Shown here one piece after another: positions 9,214 to 20,565 of a DNA stretch of 64,000 nt. The notes beneath the pieces were generated by a model. The model saw only the letters and a list, made by a program, of their open reading frames with translations. It searched no databases and was not told the origin of the DNA. This DNA is from Porphyra umbilicalis. Its lineage: Eukaryota > Rhodophyta > Bangiophyceae > Bangiales > Bangiaceae. Where the stretch lies: positions 176,501 through 240,500 of the forward strand of contig KV918821.1 in the NCBI GenBank assembly GCA_002049455.2, written 5' to 3'. Every line of letters begins with the position of its first letter. The stretch's first letter is position 1. A program made the position numbers and the translations under genes.

Positions 9214-12200
9214 ATGGACGGTGGCGCTGCCGGCATGGGCGGCATCAAGATTGACAAGTTGACGGAGACGAACTTCCACGAGTGGCGCCGGCGGATCAAG
9301 ATGATCCTGGCGCTGCGCGATCTGGACAACATGCTTGACGAAGACGGCAAGCCGACGGACGCGGAGGACCGCAAGTTGGCGGTGTGGAAGCGTCGAGACA
9401 CGAAGGCGAGCGCCATCATCGGGCTCACCCTTGGGTCCGAGCAGCTGGAGCACGTGTCGGGGTGCAAGACGACGGCGGAAATGTGGTCGACCCTGCAAGG
9501 CGTCTTCCAGCGCAAGAGTTTGATGAACAAGATGAAGGCACGACGCGAATTCTACACCGTCGCGATGAACGTCGGCGAGGGCATGCTGGGCTATATCAAC
9601 CGCGTGCGCAACGTCGGCGAGAACCTCAAGGCCATGGGCGGCGAGGTGACGGAGATGGATGTCGCCACGAGCGTTCTCAACGGGCTGACGTCAAATTATG
9701 AGAACCTGCTGGTGGCTCTAGACGCCGAGGGCGAGGACGAGCTAAGCCTCGACTTTGTCAAGAGCCGCTTGCTTCAGGAGGAGCCGCGTCAGGCGGACAA
9801 GTCACCGGCGATCAAGCGCATTGGTGACATGGCACTCGTCAGCGCCAACTATCGAGGTCAAGGCCGCCGTGGTGACCTTTCCAAGATCAAGTGCTACTAC
9901 TGCCACAAGTTCGGGCACATCGCTCATGATTGCCCAGAGCTCAAGGCCAAGAAGCAGAGACAGGACAAGGTGGCCGCGATTGCGGCTGATGACGGTAGCG
10001 ACAGCGACGACGCCATCTGTCTCGTTGGCAACGCGGATGACGACGATGACATTTCCAAGTCGTGGCCTGTCGACTCTGCGGCGTCTGCACACATGTGCTG
10101 GATGCGTGCGTGCTTCGATGACTACAAGACGACCACGGGACGGAGCGTCACGATGGGTGACAAGGGGTCCGTGGCCACGGCGGGCGTCGGAACCGTCGTC
10201 CTCAATGTCATCGTTCAAGGCAAGACGCGCAAGATCAAGTTGGAGAAGGTGCTCCATGTTCCTACTGTGGGCTTCAACCTCATGTCGGTCGGCATGATGG
10301 AGGAACGAGGTGCGGAATTGTCGTTCAAGCGAGGTATGTCCATCATCAAGATGAACGAGAAGATTGCTGCGTGCGGCACGCGTAAGAACGGGCTCTACCA
10401 CCTGTACATGGCCCTCACGTCGGATGTTGCTGCGGTGGCCTCTCTGCAGCTATGGCATGAGCGTCTTGGCCACGTGAACGTGGCCGGCGTCAAGAGGATG
10501 ATCAAGAACAAGGACGTAGACGGACTCAAGTGCACTTTCATGGTGGTCAAGGACATCTGCGAGCCGTGCGTGTACGGCAAGGCGGAAATGACGCCTATGC
10601 CTAGCGCAAGAGGCTTTCGTGTCACCAGGCGGCTCCAGCTCGTGCACTCGGACCTCGGTGGACCTATGTCAGAACCCTCTCGTGGCGGAGCGCTTTACTT
10701 CGGCACGTTCACCAACGACTTCTACCGCTGGACGGACGTGGTCTTCTTGCACAAGAAGAGCCATCTTCCTGCGGAGTACAAGAAGTGGCTGACCAAGGCA
10801 CAGCTGCACACCGGCAACAAGATCAAGGTGCTCAGATCCGACAACGGCGGCGAGTACGTGTCGTCCGCATTCAAGGCACTTCACGATGAGAACGGCACGA
10901 AGCACCAGACGACGGTGCCCGACACGCCGCAGCAGAACGGGGTTGCTGAGCGACTTAACCGAGTTCTCGTGGAGATGGCACGCACCATGATGCGACACGA
11001 GGACGTCGACCAGGATCTTTGGGCGGATGCCATCAAGACGGCGGTCTACATCAAGAACCGCGTCACCAGCCGTGCGCTTCCCGTAGGCAAGACGCCTCAT
11101 GAGCTATGGACCGGAAACAAGCCCGACGTAAGCCAAATGCGGGTGTTTGGGTCAACATGCTGGGTAGTACTGCACAAGAGCCACGTCGATGGCAAGTTCG
11201 GAGACAAGGCGGCAAAGGGCATTTTCGTGGGCTATCCCGACGGCAGCAAGGCGTACAAGGTCATCCTCGACGACGGCAAGGTCGTCAAGGCGCGAAGCGT
11301 CGTTTTCTCCGAGAACAACTTAAGTAAGGTTGCAGATGTTCCAGAGGACTCACCCGTGGACGAAGTCGTGGAAGGCGAGACGGGCTTGGATGCCGGCAGC
11401 GACGACCAAGACGTCGACGCTGAAGACGACCAAGACGTCGACGCTGAAGATGACGGCGGAGACGACCAGCAAGATGATGGCTCGGACAAATCGGCAGACG
11501 ACAATCAAGGTTCTGCCGGATCTCAAGAGACGCTGCGTCGGAGCGGCAGATCGCGGAGGCCGCCGGTTGAGTACTGGCGTCCAGTGAGCTTCGTTGCTCA
11601 CGAGGCTCCCACGACGTATGGGCAAGCAGTTCAAGGACAAGAGTCGACCAAGTGGCGGGTTGAAATGGACGAGGAGATGGACTCTATGCGCAAGAACAAG
11701 ACATGGCGTTTGACGGATCGCCCGGTCGGCCGACGCGTGCTCAAGGGCAAGTGGGTTTACAAGGTCAAGGACGAGCTGGACAAGGTCGGAAACAACACGA
11801 CGTGGCACAAGGCGCGCCTGTGCTTTATGGGCAATCGACAGATCAAGGGGGTTGACTTCAAAGAGACGTTTGCGCCGGTGGCCAAGTTCACTACCATCCG
11901 ATGCATCCTGGCGATGACGGCGGCGAACGGGTGGGAGCTGCATCAGATGGACGTCAAGACGGCCTTCCTGAACGGTGACCTTGACAAGGAGGTCTACATG
12001 GAGCAGCCGGATGGATACGTCGATCCCACGTATCCGGACAAGGTGTGCCGTCTTCTCCAAGCGCTGTATGGGCTTAAGCAAGCCCCCAAGATGTGGTACG
12101 CCAAGCTCGACGCCTCCCTCAAGTCGCAAGGGTTTGACAACATCGACCCGGATGCCTGCCTCTACCTCCAGATCAGGGGTTGTCATGGATATATCCCCGA

Positions 12201-13364
12201 GGATTATATCCGTGCATTATATCCGTATCCACTTCGGATACGAGCCGGGGACGCATATCCAAAATGCTGTATGAGAAAAGGAGGAGAGGATATATCTATC
12301 GTGTCCGACAGAAACTGCGAGATTATATCGTATCCGTATCCTAGATATGAGATTCAGGATACAGGGATATATACGGTTAAGAGGCTTCCCGCGTCAGGAG
12401 AATACTGGTTACACACAGTCGACCTCTCTTTTCGCAAGACGACAATCTGGGGATGAACGTCCGAACATTTGGCAGCAACAAGCGGCGATCCAGCCCGACC
12501 CGCGTGTAACCGTTCAACCACGCCACTCGACCCCATTGCGTTGTTGTCGGAGTGTAACACGAGATTCAGAACGGTCGTTCTGACGTCCGTTTACACAAAC
12601 GGCGGGAAACCGCCTCGACGGCGCCTGTTGGGGCGTTGAAATCAAGCGTGGATTTCAGGTCCTACTGACGTCCATTTAGCACTCGAATAACGGCTGGATG
12701 GCGTTTTTCTTATGCTCTAATTGAGCTGTCCGTCGAACCTGGGGGATTATATTCGGGTCCAATAATCGTATCCGGATACCAATATAATCTACTCAAACAT
12801 CCGGTTCTGGGGGCAGATATCCTGATCCGGATCTCAGCTGAGGGAGTTATCCGTAATCAGATACGAATGATCGGCGTGTATCCGTATCCTATGACGGCCC
12901 AAAAAACCATATCCTGACAACCCCTGCTCCAGATGGATGACGGTGAGATCATCATCGTCCTGATGTACGTCGACGATCTTCTTCTGGTCGGGTCAAGCAT
13001 GGAGGCGATTAACAAAATCAAGAAGGCGCTTCGCAAGCGCTTCGAGATGAAGGACCTGGGCGAGGCCAAGGTCATCCTCGGGCTAGAGATCAGCCGTGAC
13101 AAGACGTTGGGCACCCTCAAGGTGTCGCAGGGCAAGTACGCGGGACAAGTGCTCGAGAAGTTCGGTATGGCGGAGTGCAACCCGATCGCGACTCCGTTGG
13201 AGGTCGGACTGCAGCTGGCTAAGTCGGAGAAGAGCGACGAGTCTCTTCCTTATCGCGAGGCCGTCGGAAGCCTGATGTACCTGATGGTCGGGACGCGTCC
13301 TGATCTCGCCTTTGCGGTCGGCAAGCTAAGCCGTTTCGTGTCGGGCTACGGTAAGGAGCACTGA
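9214..13364 (+). pseudogene. Copia gag-pol polyprotein, copy 1 (interrupted)
   Basis: Domains in order from the ATG at 9214: gag; zinc knuckle CYYCHKFGHIAHDC (about residue 227); protease with DSAASAHM (about 287; most Copia proteases have DSGAS); GAG-pre-integrase; integrase with HSDLGG, RSDNGGEY and PQQNGVAER; reverse transcriptase with TFAPVAKFTTIR, QMDVKTAFLNG and LYGLKQAPKMWY. The frame enters the hAT MITE at 12174 and stops at 12456. Beyond it (from 12935) the polymerase resumes with VLMYVDDLL, DLGEAKVILGLEI and TRPDLAFAVGKLSRF. At 13362-13364 TGA replaces the Trp of the usual HWxAxKRxLRY motif; the motif continues after it. The polyprotein is therefore broken by one insertion, one nonsense codon and 3' truncation. 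Confidence 0.9.
12174..12926. mobile_element. Non-autonomous hAT element (MITE, 753 bp) in Copia copy 1
   Basis: Ends are CAGGGGTTGTCATGG and, inverted, CCTGACAACCCCTG. The flanks carry the 8-bp duplication CTCCAGAT (12166-12173 and 12927-12934). CAGGG ends and an 8-bp duplication define hAT. The interior is AT-rich, full of TATCCGTATCC-type motifs, and encodes no transposase. Removing the element and one duplication copy rejoins the Copia reverse transcriptase in frame just before YVDD. Confidence 0.9.
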
Positions 13365-13418
13365 GCGGCTGTGAAGCGCGTCCTCCGATATGTCAAGGGG
13401 TCTGTCGACAAGGGCCTG

Positions 13419-13736
13419 GTCGGCGAGCGAGCGGAAGAAGAGCGGGGGGGAGAGGGCGGCGCAGAAGCGCGAGAGGAAGAAGAGCGAGCGCGGGGCGGAG
13501 GGGCAATGGCGCTGTCGCGGGCACCGGACGGCGCGGGAGACGGGGCACCAGGGGTCCAGGGGTATTCACAGTCATCTTCGGAAGTTGATAAACCCTCTGG
13601 ACAAAGGCGCCGGGAACCGCTAGTCACATGACGGCGAGGTGCGGCTCGCCCCTCCGCCTCGCCAAGCCGCGCCGCCCTGCCGGTCGCGGCCGCTGCCCAT
13701 CCCCCGGTAAGTCCGGCGAGTCACCACCAGAGGTAC
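13419..13736. other. Low-complexity spacer after Copia copy 1
   Basis: A purine-rich run of GAGCGAGAGGAAGAAG-like sequence follows the truncated Copia end. I see no gene or element boundary here. Confidence 0.4.
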
Positions 13737-16700
13737 TCAATTAGCGGCAGCGTCGCAAACGGGGGGGGTGGTGGCAGGCGGCCCCGCCGATAGCGCGTCC
13801 CCCGGAACCCCGGGCGACGCCTCGGGTGGCGACGCGCCCACGGACGCACGCGCCAGCGCGTCACACGTGGCGCAGAGGGCGCGCACGGCATGCCAACTGT
13901 CAGGTTGGGGCGCCACAGCAACCTCCTTCGCCACAGGAGAGTCGCGGGACATGCGCCGGACACGCGGCGCGCCGGCCACTGCGTGCGCCGCCGCAATTGG
14001 CGCGGCGGCGTTTGTCCCGGACGCCGCGCCAGGCACCAGCGGCGGCGCCACAGCGGCGGCGCGCAGCCAGGCCCCGCGTGTCCTCCCAGCAATGCCGACA
14101 GGTCGCGCGGCGGCCGCGCTCGCAGAGCGTAGCCCCGCCTCAGAGGTGGGTGGCGTCCGCTCGCGTCGCATAGCGGCGGACGTCGCCGCGGGAGCGCGCG
14201 CACCAGCAGCGGGCGCGCACAGAACTGCCACCCCCTCTGAACCACAGCTGTCGCTCGCCACGTCGGGGGGGAGGCGCACCAACGCGGCAGCGGCGGCGTC
14301 GGCGCCAGCAGCAGCGGCGACAGCGCGGACGGCGGCGCCACGCGCGCGCCGGGCGATGCCCGCGAGGGCGGGCGCCCGCAGGCGGCGCGCGACGGCGACC
14401 GGCGCGCCGTGGGCGGCCACAATGCGCGCGGCCGCCCGCCGCAATCCCGGCGCGGTCGCCAGGGCGACGCCCGACTCGGCGGCGAGGAGCCCCGTGGTCG
14501 AGGGCGACGTCGGGGGGCGGTGCAGAGCCGGTGACGACACCGCCAAGTCCGCGTCCGCCGTGGCGGCGGCCGACGGCGCAACGCGCTCGCCGCGCGTTTC
14601 GGCAGCATCAGCGCGCGTCTCCGCGGCGGCCGGAACGAGGGGCAGCGGTGCGGCCGCCGCGTCAGCGGCCTCAGCCAGGGCGCCGTCCGCGACGCGGAAC
14701 ATCGCCGCCGCCAGCAAGAGGGTGCGGACAGCGCCTCCCATTGCGCGCCCAAGAGATGCGGCGACCACGTCCGCCAGCGAAAGGATTGGAGCGGCCAGAC
14801 CCGCCGACACGTCCGCGTCCACCACCCCGCTCGCCGCGGCCACACGGCGGGCGACCGCCAGCGAACTGCGGGCGACGCGCGCCAGGGGCGTCGAGGGGTC
14901 CGCCGCAATTCGGGGGCTGGTGGTGGACGGTCGCCGGCCGCAGGGCGAGGCAGACACAGCAAGATTTTCTGCCCGCTGGGGCGAGGCGCGATCCGATTCA
15001 AGGGTGGGGTCGGTCGCCGTCGTGGCGACCACCCGCATCCCGCTCCCGGATGCAGAATCGACCTCGTCCCCGTCGGCGCGAGAATTTTTCGCGGCCGCCG
15101 CGTCATCTTCGGCGGCGGCCGAAAATGTGAGGGGGGTGAGCAGCAATACCGAAATTTCCGACTGTGGGGCAGAAACCGACGCGGGGGTCGAAGCCGCCGG
15201 CTGGGAATTTTCGTGTCCCGGCCGGTCGGCGTCGACCGCCTTCGCGGCCGCCCCCCCCTGGGGCGGAACCAGGCGGGCGCCGTCCGCCCCGCACCGGGCG
15301 GCGCCGCGGCGCTGAGCGTCGGCACCCCCGGCCGCCACCGCTGGGGGCGCCGCCCGGTCGCTCATGGCGCCACCGCCAGCACCTAGCTGCTGCACGTACG
15401 GGGCGAGCTCCCGGTGCAGCAGCGGGCGAAGGGCGTCCCGGTGGGCGGGCGGCATGCCCACCCTCTCGTCCAGCGACGACAGCTTGGCGCGGCGGCGCGC
15501 CACGTAAAACGCGCGCGCCACATCGCGCGCCACGTCCGCCGACAGTCCAAGTCAGCGCGGGGCGCCAAACAGCGACGGCGAGAGGGCGTTGCCCCCCCGC
15601 ACGAGCGTTAGTGAGGCGGCGGCGGGCGACAGCGCCACGGCCGCTTCAAACGCGTCGGCGTGCTGCGCCAGCAGGCGCACCTCGGCGAGGTCGCCGGCGC
15701 GGTCGACGTCGATGACCACCTGTTTGGGTAGCCCGGCGACCGCCGATAGCAGCTCGCGCAGCCGCCAGGTGCGCGTCTCGCGGGCGACGCCGCGGACGTA
15801 GACAGTCCGCAGCGTCACCGGCGGGGGCGACCCGGCGGCGAGGCGACGCAGCGCGGCGCCCGCGGCGGCCGCGCGGGCGAGCCGGGCGGCCGCCGCCGCG
15901 ACAGCGCCTTTGTCCTTGGCCTTGATTTTCGCTGCCGCTGCGGCGGCGGCCACCGCCACAGCGTCCTTTTGCTTGCCGCCGAGCGGCGGCGGCCGCCGGC
16001 CGCCGGCCACGGCCGCAGGGGCAGCCCCACGCCCGCCGACCACCGCGTCTGCCCACGTCGAGGGGCGCGGGCAGGGGGCAGCGCGCGCAATGGCGGCAGG
16101 CGCGGCGACCGCGTCTTGGGCGGCCGCCGCAGGGGCGGCCGGTAGGGGGGGTGCGGGGGGGCCGCTGGCACAGACGTTGGCGGCGCCGGCGGGGGGCCCG
16201 GCGACTTGGTGGACCGCGGCGCGGGCGGTGGCGGCAGCAACCGCCGACGCAACCACGGGCGAGGTAGCACGGAAACCACGAGGGTGAGACACGCCGTCGT
16301 CGGCGCCGGCGGCGGCGGGAGCAGCGGCGAGCAGGCGAGCAGCCACCGTCGCGACGACAGCATGGCGGCGCGCCGAGCGACGGGCCTTGCGCCCGCGGCC
16401 ACCGGGCGGCAGCGGGAAGGTTTCCCCGTCGACAGGGGGGGGGGGGCAGCAGTAGCAGGAGCGGGGGGAGCCGGGGTCGAAGGGGCGGGGGGGGGGGGCG
16501 CTCAGCGGCTGAGGTGGGGGAGCACGCGGGGGTGGGGGGGATAGCGGCACCGGCTAAGCCGCTAATCGCGATTAGCGGCGCCGCGCCAGCCAATGAAAAG
16601 CGCGGTTCCAAAAGAGGATCATTCTCAGCCAATCGATTTTCCGTAAGTTCCGCAACGGCCAACAGCAATAGCGACAGCTTCGCCGTCGCCGTCGAATCGA

Positions 16701-16854
16701 CGGCGACGGCGTCGACCAACGCCGCGATCGTGCGCGTCGTCGCGGCGACGGCGGCGGCCCCGCTGGCCGCCGCCGCGTCCACCGCCGCCGCGCCGCCGCG
16801 GGAGGGGGTGCCCGGACCCCCAACGCACCGCTCCGCCACGTCACCGCCGGTCAC
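13737..16854 (-). pseudogene. RRM-like/retroelement gag-like protein, broken
   Basis: A decayed long frame. The likely start is the ATG at 16854 (MTGGDVAERC), leading through a leucine-rich segment (LSLLLLAVAELTENRL). A frameshift in the G tracts near 16436-16495 moves to the frame that carries STWADAVVGG and a predicted RRM-like beta-alpha-beta stretch (TVYVRGVARETRTWRLRELL ... KQVVIDVD ... AEVRLLAQHADAFEAAV, about 15640-15810). A TGA at 15552-15554 (CGA to TGA would do it) interrupts the frame, which then continues (DVARDVARAFYVARRRAKL) as an Ala-rich tail to 13737. An RRM-like fold with a 'TWAD' motif recalls ORF1/gag proteins of non-LTR retrotransposons, but no reverse transcriptase follows, so the identity is tentative. 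Confidence 0.35.
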
Positions 16855-18800
16855 GGCGCACAGCCACTCGTGTTCGAGCCGCCTCGAGCGGGTTGTCGTA
16901 GACTGTTCACCAGAAGACGATAGCTAGTGTGGTTGCTTCGCTTTGGCGCCCTGTTTAGATATACGGGGTGCCTACTAGTACGGGTTGTCAGTGTCACTGA
17001 ATTCTAACCGATTCACAGGAATGCTGGATGATTCTGGTAGAATGTAACTTGGCAAGTTCTGTATTTATGTTAAACTAACATTTCCCTGGACTTTAGTCTA
17101 GGGTACTTATCGACATGCGCATGCGGTCACACACATAACTTTTTCTTTCTCCAGTGCACGCGCAGGAGTACTTGCGGTTGGCCCCGTGTGCACACCTTTT
17201 CGGGCGGTACGCAGTGTATCGATCACTGCTGCGGGTACTTTGGGCATGGTTCGGTGCGCAACATACGTCCAGCACTTTCTGTAGCTTTTCGCGTTTGTAG
17301 CATGTCAGCCGCAGTCATACGGACGCCGTACGTCGCTTTTCGTAGGATGTCCGGGTGAGTTGCCTCAGAATGAGGGTGGTGCGTTCAGACCCCCGGAAAC
17401 GTCGATCTGGTCAGACGCGCGGACTGTATTTTGTGGTGAAGTCCGGCAATGGCGCTCCACGGGACAATCACGGCACATTCTTTTCGAATTTTCAAGAAGA
17501 CGCTCGCGACCCATCGTCCTGGAGGGGAGGGCTCCCGGACTGCCGGCGGAAGCTGCCGACGGCCGCACCACCGCTGTCGCCGGGGTCACCACCGCGGCGG
17601 CCGCACACGCCCGACACACCCCCCTCGCGCGCGTCGGTGCGCGACCGCCCGCGACCAACACAGCCGGCGCGCGGTCGGCCGCCGCGTCGACTAGGCGACC
17701 AGCCCCACCCAACCCTTCGCGCGCGCGTGTGGGTGTCCCCGCCGGCGGCCGCACCGCCCGTCGCGCGCGATATGGCATGGTCCGAGGCGCCGCCGTCCCC
17801 GCGCCGACGCGGCGGCAGCGTTGACGGCGGCTCCGCCCGTTGCGGTGCCCCCCCACTCCTCGCCCCCGCCACTGTGTGTCGGTGGACGAGCTCCGCCGCC
17901 GTTAGGAGCGGGGAAGGGCGCCGGCAGCGCCACCGCCGCCTCCCCTGCCGTGGCTGCCGCCGCTGTCGCGCCCGCCATCGCCGCGACTGCAACGGGTGGT
18001 GGTGCGCACGCCCGCTAGCGGCGGCAGCGGCGACGGTGGGGCCATGGACCACGGCCCGTCGCCGCCGCCGCCGCCGCTAGCGGGCGTGCGCAACGCCGCC
18101 GACGCGCCGGCGGGGGACGGCGGCGCGGATTTCGACGGCGGCCTGCCTGCGGCAGCGGCGGCGGCGCCCAACTGCCGCGGCCGTGGCGACCGGGCCGGGT
18201 GCGAAGGCAGGCCGGCGGCGGTGTGAACGTCTGGAGGTGCGGGGATATTTGTCTGCTTATCTCTGGGGGCGCGAGGCGCGCCGGTGACGGCGGCGGCGTG
18301 GGCGGCGGCGTTGGTGGTGCTTGTTGGCGGTGGCTTTTTTGCCGAGGATGCGCGGCCGCGCGAGGGGGGTGGTTCGCGTGGTCTGGTCGTCGGCGGCTGC
18401 TTCGCACGTTATAAACAAGTCCAGGGTATTTTCGCGAGCGCGTTTTCAGTGTATACGGCCGGGACTGTGCTGTAGTTCTTGGCTTGCCAGTGCACCTTCC
18501 GCCAGACACCGAGGTCGTCCTCCGCTGCACGCCGGGTGGCTTTGCTCATGCGCGAGACGGGCTACCGCTTTTGCTGCCGCTGCGGCCGCATGCACTCTCT
18601 TTGACTCCCCCAAAGCTCCGTCCGCCCCCGTCCCCACCTGCACCATTGCCTTCCTCTCCGCCACGTTCATCTCCACTACGTACCAGTGGCCCTCTTTGTT
18701 GTTTTTCTTCCCCGTATTTTGGTCTGTATCACCCTCGGCCCGACTCAAGGGCGTCTTGCCTAAGCACCGTGGCGGTGCCACGTGGCCGCCCGCTGCCGCC
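16855..18800. other. Gene-poor stretch with one strong hairpin
   Basis: 16930-17350 is comparatively AT-rich with no convincing frame; 17400-18200 has only Arg/Pro/Ala low-complexity frames on both strands; 18280-18790 could be the promoter/5' UTR region of the UFL1-like fragment. Confidence 0.4.
18002..18091. repeat. Near-perfect inverted repeat (about 38-bp arms)
   Basis: Arms GTGCGCACGCCCGCTAGCGG (18002) and its inverse ending at 18091 flank a small loop containing CCATGG near 18042-18048. The outer 22 bp pair perfectly. Confidence 0.7.
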
Positions 18801-19775
18801 ATGGACGCCTCGGTCGCTGCCCTGCGGGCGGCGCTCGAAGATGCGCAAGCCCCCCCCCCTGCCCCGCCTGCCCCCCCTGCCCCCCCTGTCCCCTCATCCC
18901 AGGCGGGCGTGGGTCCCACTGGCCCCCCCCCGCCCTCCATCGGGGACCGCCCCCGCATCTCCACAGCGACCGCCCTGTCCCTCCTCGCACACCTGACCAC
19001 CACCGGGCACCTCCCCCGGCTAACGTCCACCATTGCCCGCGACGCGCTCTTCACGCCCGACGGCCTCACGGCCGCCGTGGCGGCGGCGGCCACTGCCGCC
19101 CGCCGAGTGGGCGTGGCGGACCTCGCGGCGGCCGTCGGCGTTGACGCGGGCGCGGTTGCGGTAGCGGTGCCCGCCGCGCTCGCAGCGTCGCGGTGAACCC
19201 TCCTCCCCGGCCGTGGGGGAGACGTGATGTCCGCCGCCGCCATGGCCGACGCGGTCGCCGACGCGGCGACGGCCGTCGACGACGCCGCCGACGGTGAGGC
19301 GACCGTCGCGTCGCTGGCGGCCGCCGCCAATGTGCCAGCCGCCGCCCTCGACGACGCGCTTACCGCGGCGCTGGCGGCGCGCGGGGGGCGCCTCAGCGGC
19401 GCGGGAGGCACCTACCGCCTCGCAGGCGGCGTCTTGACGAGCGGCGCCCTGGCGGGGCGGCACGCCGCCGCCGCCCGCGGCGCCCTGCGAGGCATTGCCA
19501 CACCGACGGGTCTACGCGCGGTGGCGGCTGCTGTGCGTTTGCCGCCGCGGGCGGTAACCGCCGCCGCGGCGGCGGCGGCGGAACGGGGGGAGGGGCGCCT
19601 TGGCGGGGGGGGGTGTGGGTGCAATCGCGTGGACGGCGGCGCGCGTCGCAGCCGCCGCCGCGGCGTACGCGGCGGCGGGGTATGTGGCGTTGGCAGAGCT
19701 GCCAGAGGCGGGGGGGGGGGGTGCCGCCGCGGGCGTTGGGGGGAGACTTGTGCGAGGTGTACGCGTGACAGCGAC
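18801..19775 (+). pseudogene. UFL1-like (UFM1 E3 ligase) 5' fragment with TGA and frameshift
   Basis: The start is ATG at 18801 in a GCCGCCATGG context. After a Pro-rich insert the frame reads ATALSLLAHLTTTGHLPRL ... ALFTPDGLTAAVAAA ... RVGVADLAAAVGVD. TGA at 19194-19196 interrupts it. It then resumes with GGDVMSAAAMADAVAD ... EATVASLAAAANVPAAALDD ... LARHAAAARGALRGIATPTG-like sequence. This order (short helix pairs, 'T-x-DG-x-x-TP', 'GRV-x-x-DL', then a second winged-helix run and 'R-x-x-x-RG-x-x-x-A-x-x-P') matches the N-terminal part of UFL1, which attaches UFM1 to ribosomal and ER targets. A G run near 19612 shifts the frame, and GYVALAELPEAG continues in another frame before similarity ends near 19775. 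Roughly the first third of the family length is present. The match is by eye. Confidence 0.55.
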
Positions 19776-20565
19776 GAGAAAATCCACATTCGGTGGAGGC
19801 TCAGGATCCTTAAGTAACTGAAGTCCGTGTACGCTTGGTTTGGTTCAAACGTTGAATTATACCTGATTCATTGAACCATCCCAGGGTTCGCCAAACCAAC
19901 GCAACCTTGGTAATGATACTTCCAGGACGTCGACAGCAAGTACGCTGCGAGGGGTACCGCGCCCTCACTCGAACAGTGCTCTGGTTGCGTCTTCCACCAC
20001 TTTTTTTCTACCCGCGATGGCTCTCGATCCGACGTTCGCCCACCTGCTGCACGACGAAAGGGGGCATGGCCAGTCCCTCCAAGGGCCATCGTCACCGTTG
20101 TGGTGGTACTGAACCGTGGAGCCATCGCAATGGTCAAGACGGCCGATCGTCGAGCGGGAGGTGCCGACGGCGGCGGCGGCCGAGGCGTACCACTCCCGCA
20201 CGCGCGAGGGGGGAGGGGGGGGAGGCGGGAGGCGTACGCGCCGGGGGGGGTGACCATTGATGTGGGCGCGATGCTCGCGTCGCTGATTGCAGCGTCGGCC
20301 GCGTCGGGGGCGAGGAGAGGCGCCCGAGGGGGGGGGCGTCGGTGCATGCGCAGAGGGGGGGGGAGCGCGACCGAGTACCAGACAACACGGCGGGGTCAAG
20401 GCGGGGCGGGCGCGCGGGTGACCCCGGGGGATTGGGGCCCGTGCTCTACCACGCGGCGTGCGGTTGAGTCCGAGCCAGCGCGGGGAGCGACGAGTGGCAC
20501 AGCGGTGCGGGGGGTCGGCGCCGCGACCGCACGCGCAGACCATCGAGCAAGAGAAAGATATTTTC

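Larger units (their letters stand above)
5068..13418 (+). mobile_element. Ty1/Copia LTR retrotransposon, copy 1 (3'-truncated, with two nested insertions)
   Basis: The element starts with TGTTGGAA at 5068, exactly where similarity to copy 2 (42037) begins. The 5' LTR ends with TTTCAACA at 9049. Gag-pol follows from 9214. A Harbinger element (5569-8996) sits inside the LTR and a hAT MITE (12174-12926) inside the reverse transcriptase. Similarity to a Copia polyprotein ends near 13418, before the RNase H domain is complete, and there is no 3' LTR, so the 3' end is lost. Confidence 0.85.

Noticed and set aside
13768-15315. 515-codon plus-strand Ala-rich frame
   Set aside because: Antisense of the RRM/gag-like frame; alternating Ala/Arg/Thr composition typical of high-GC shadows.
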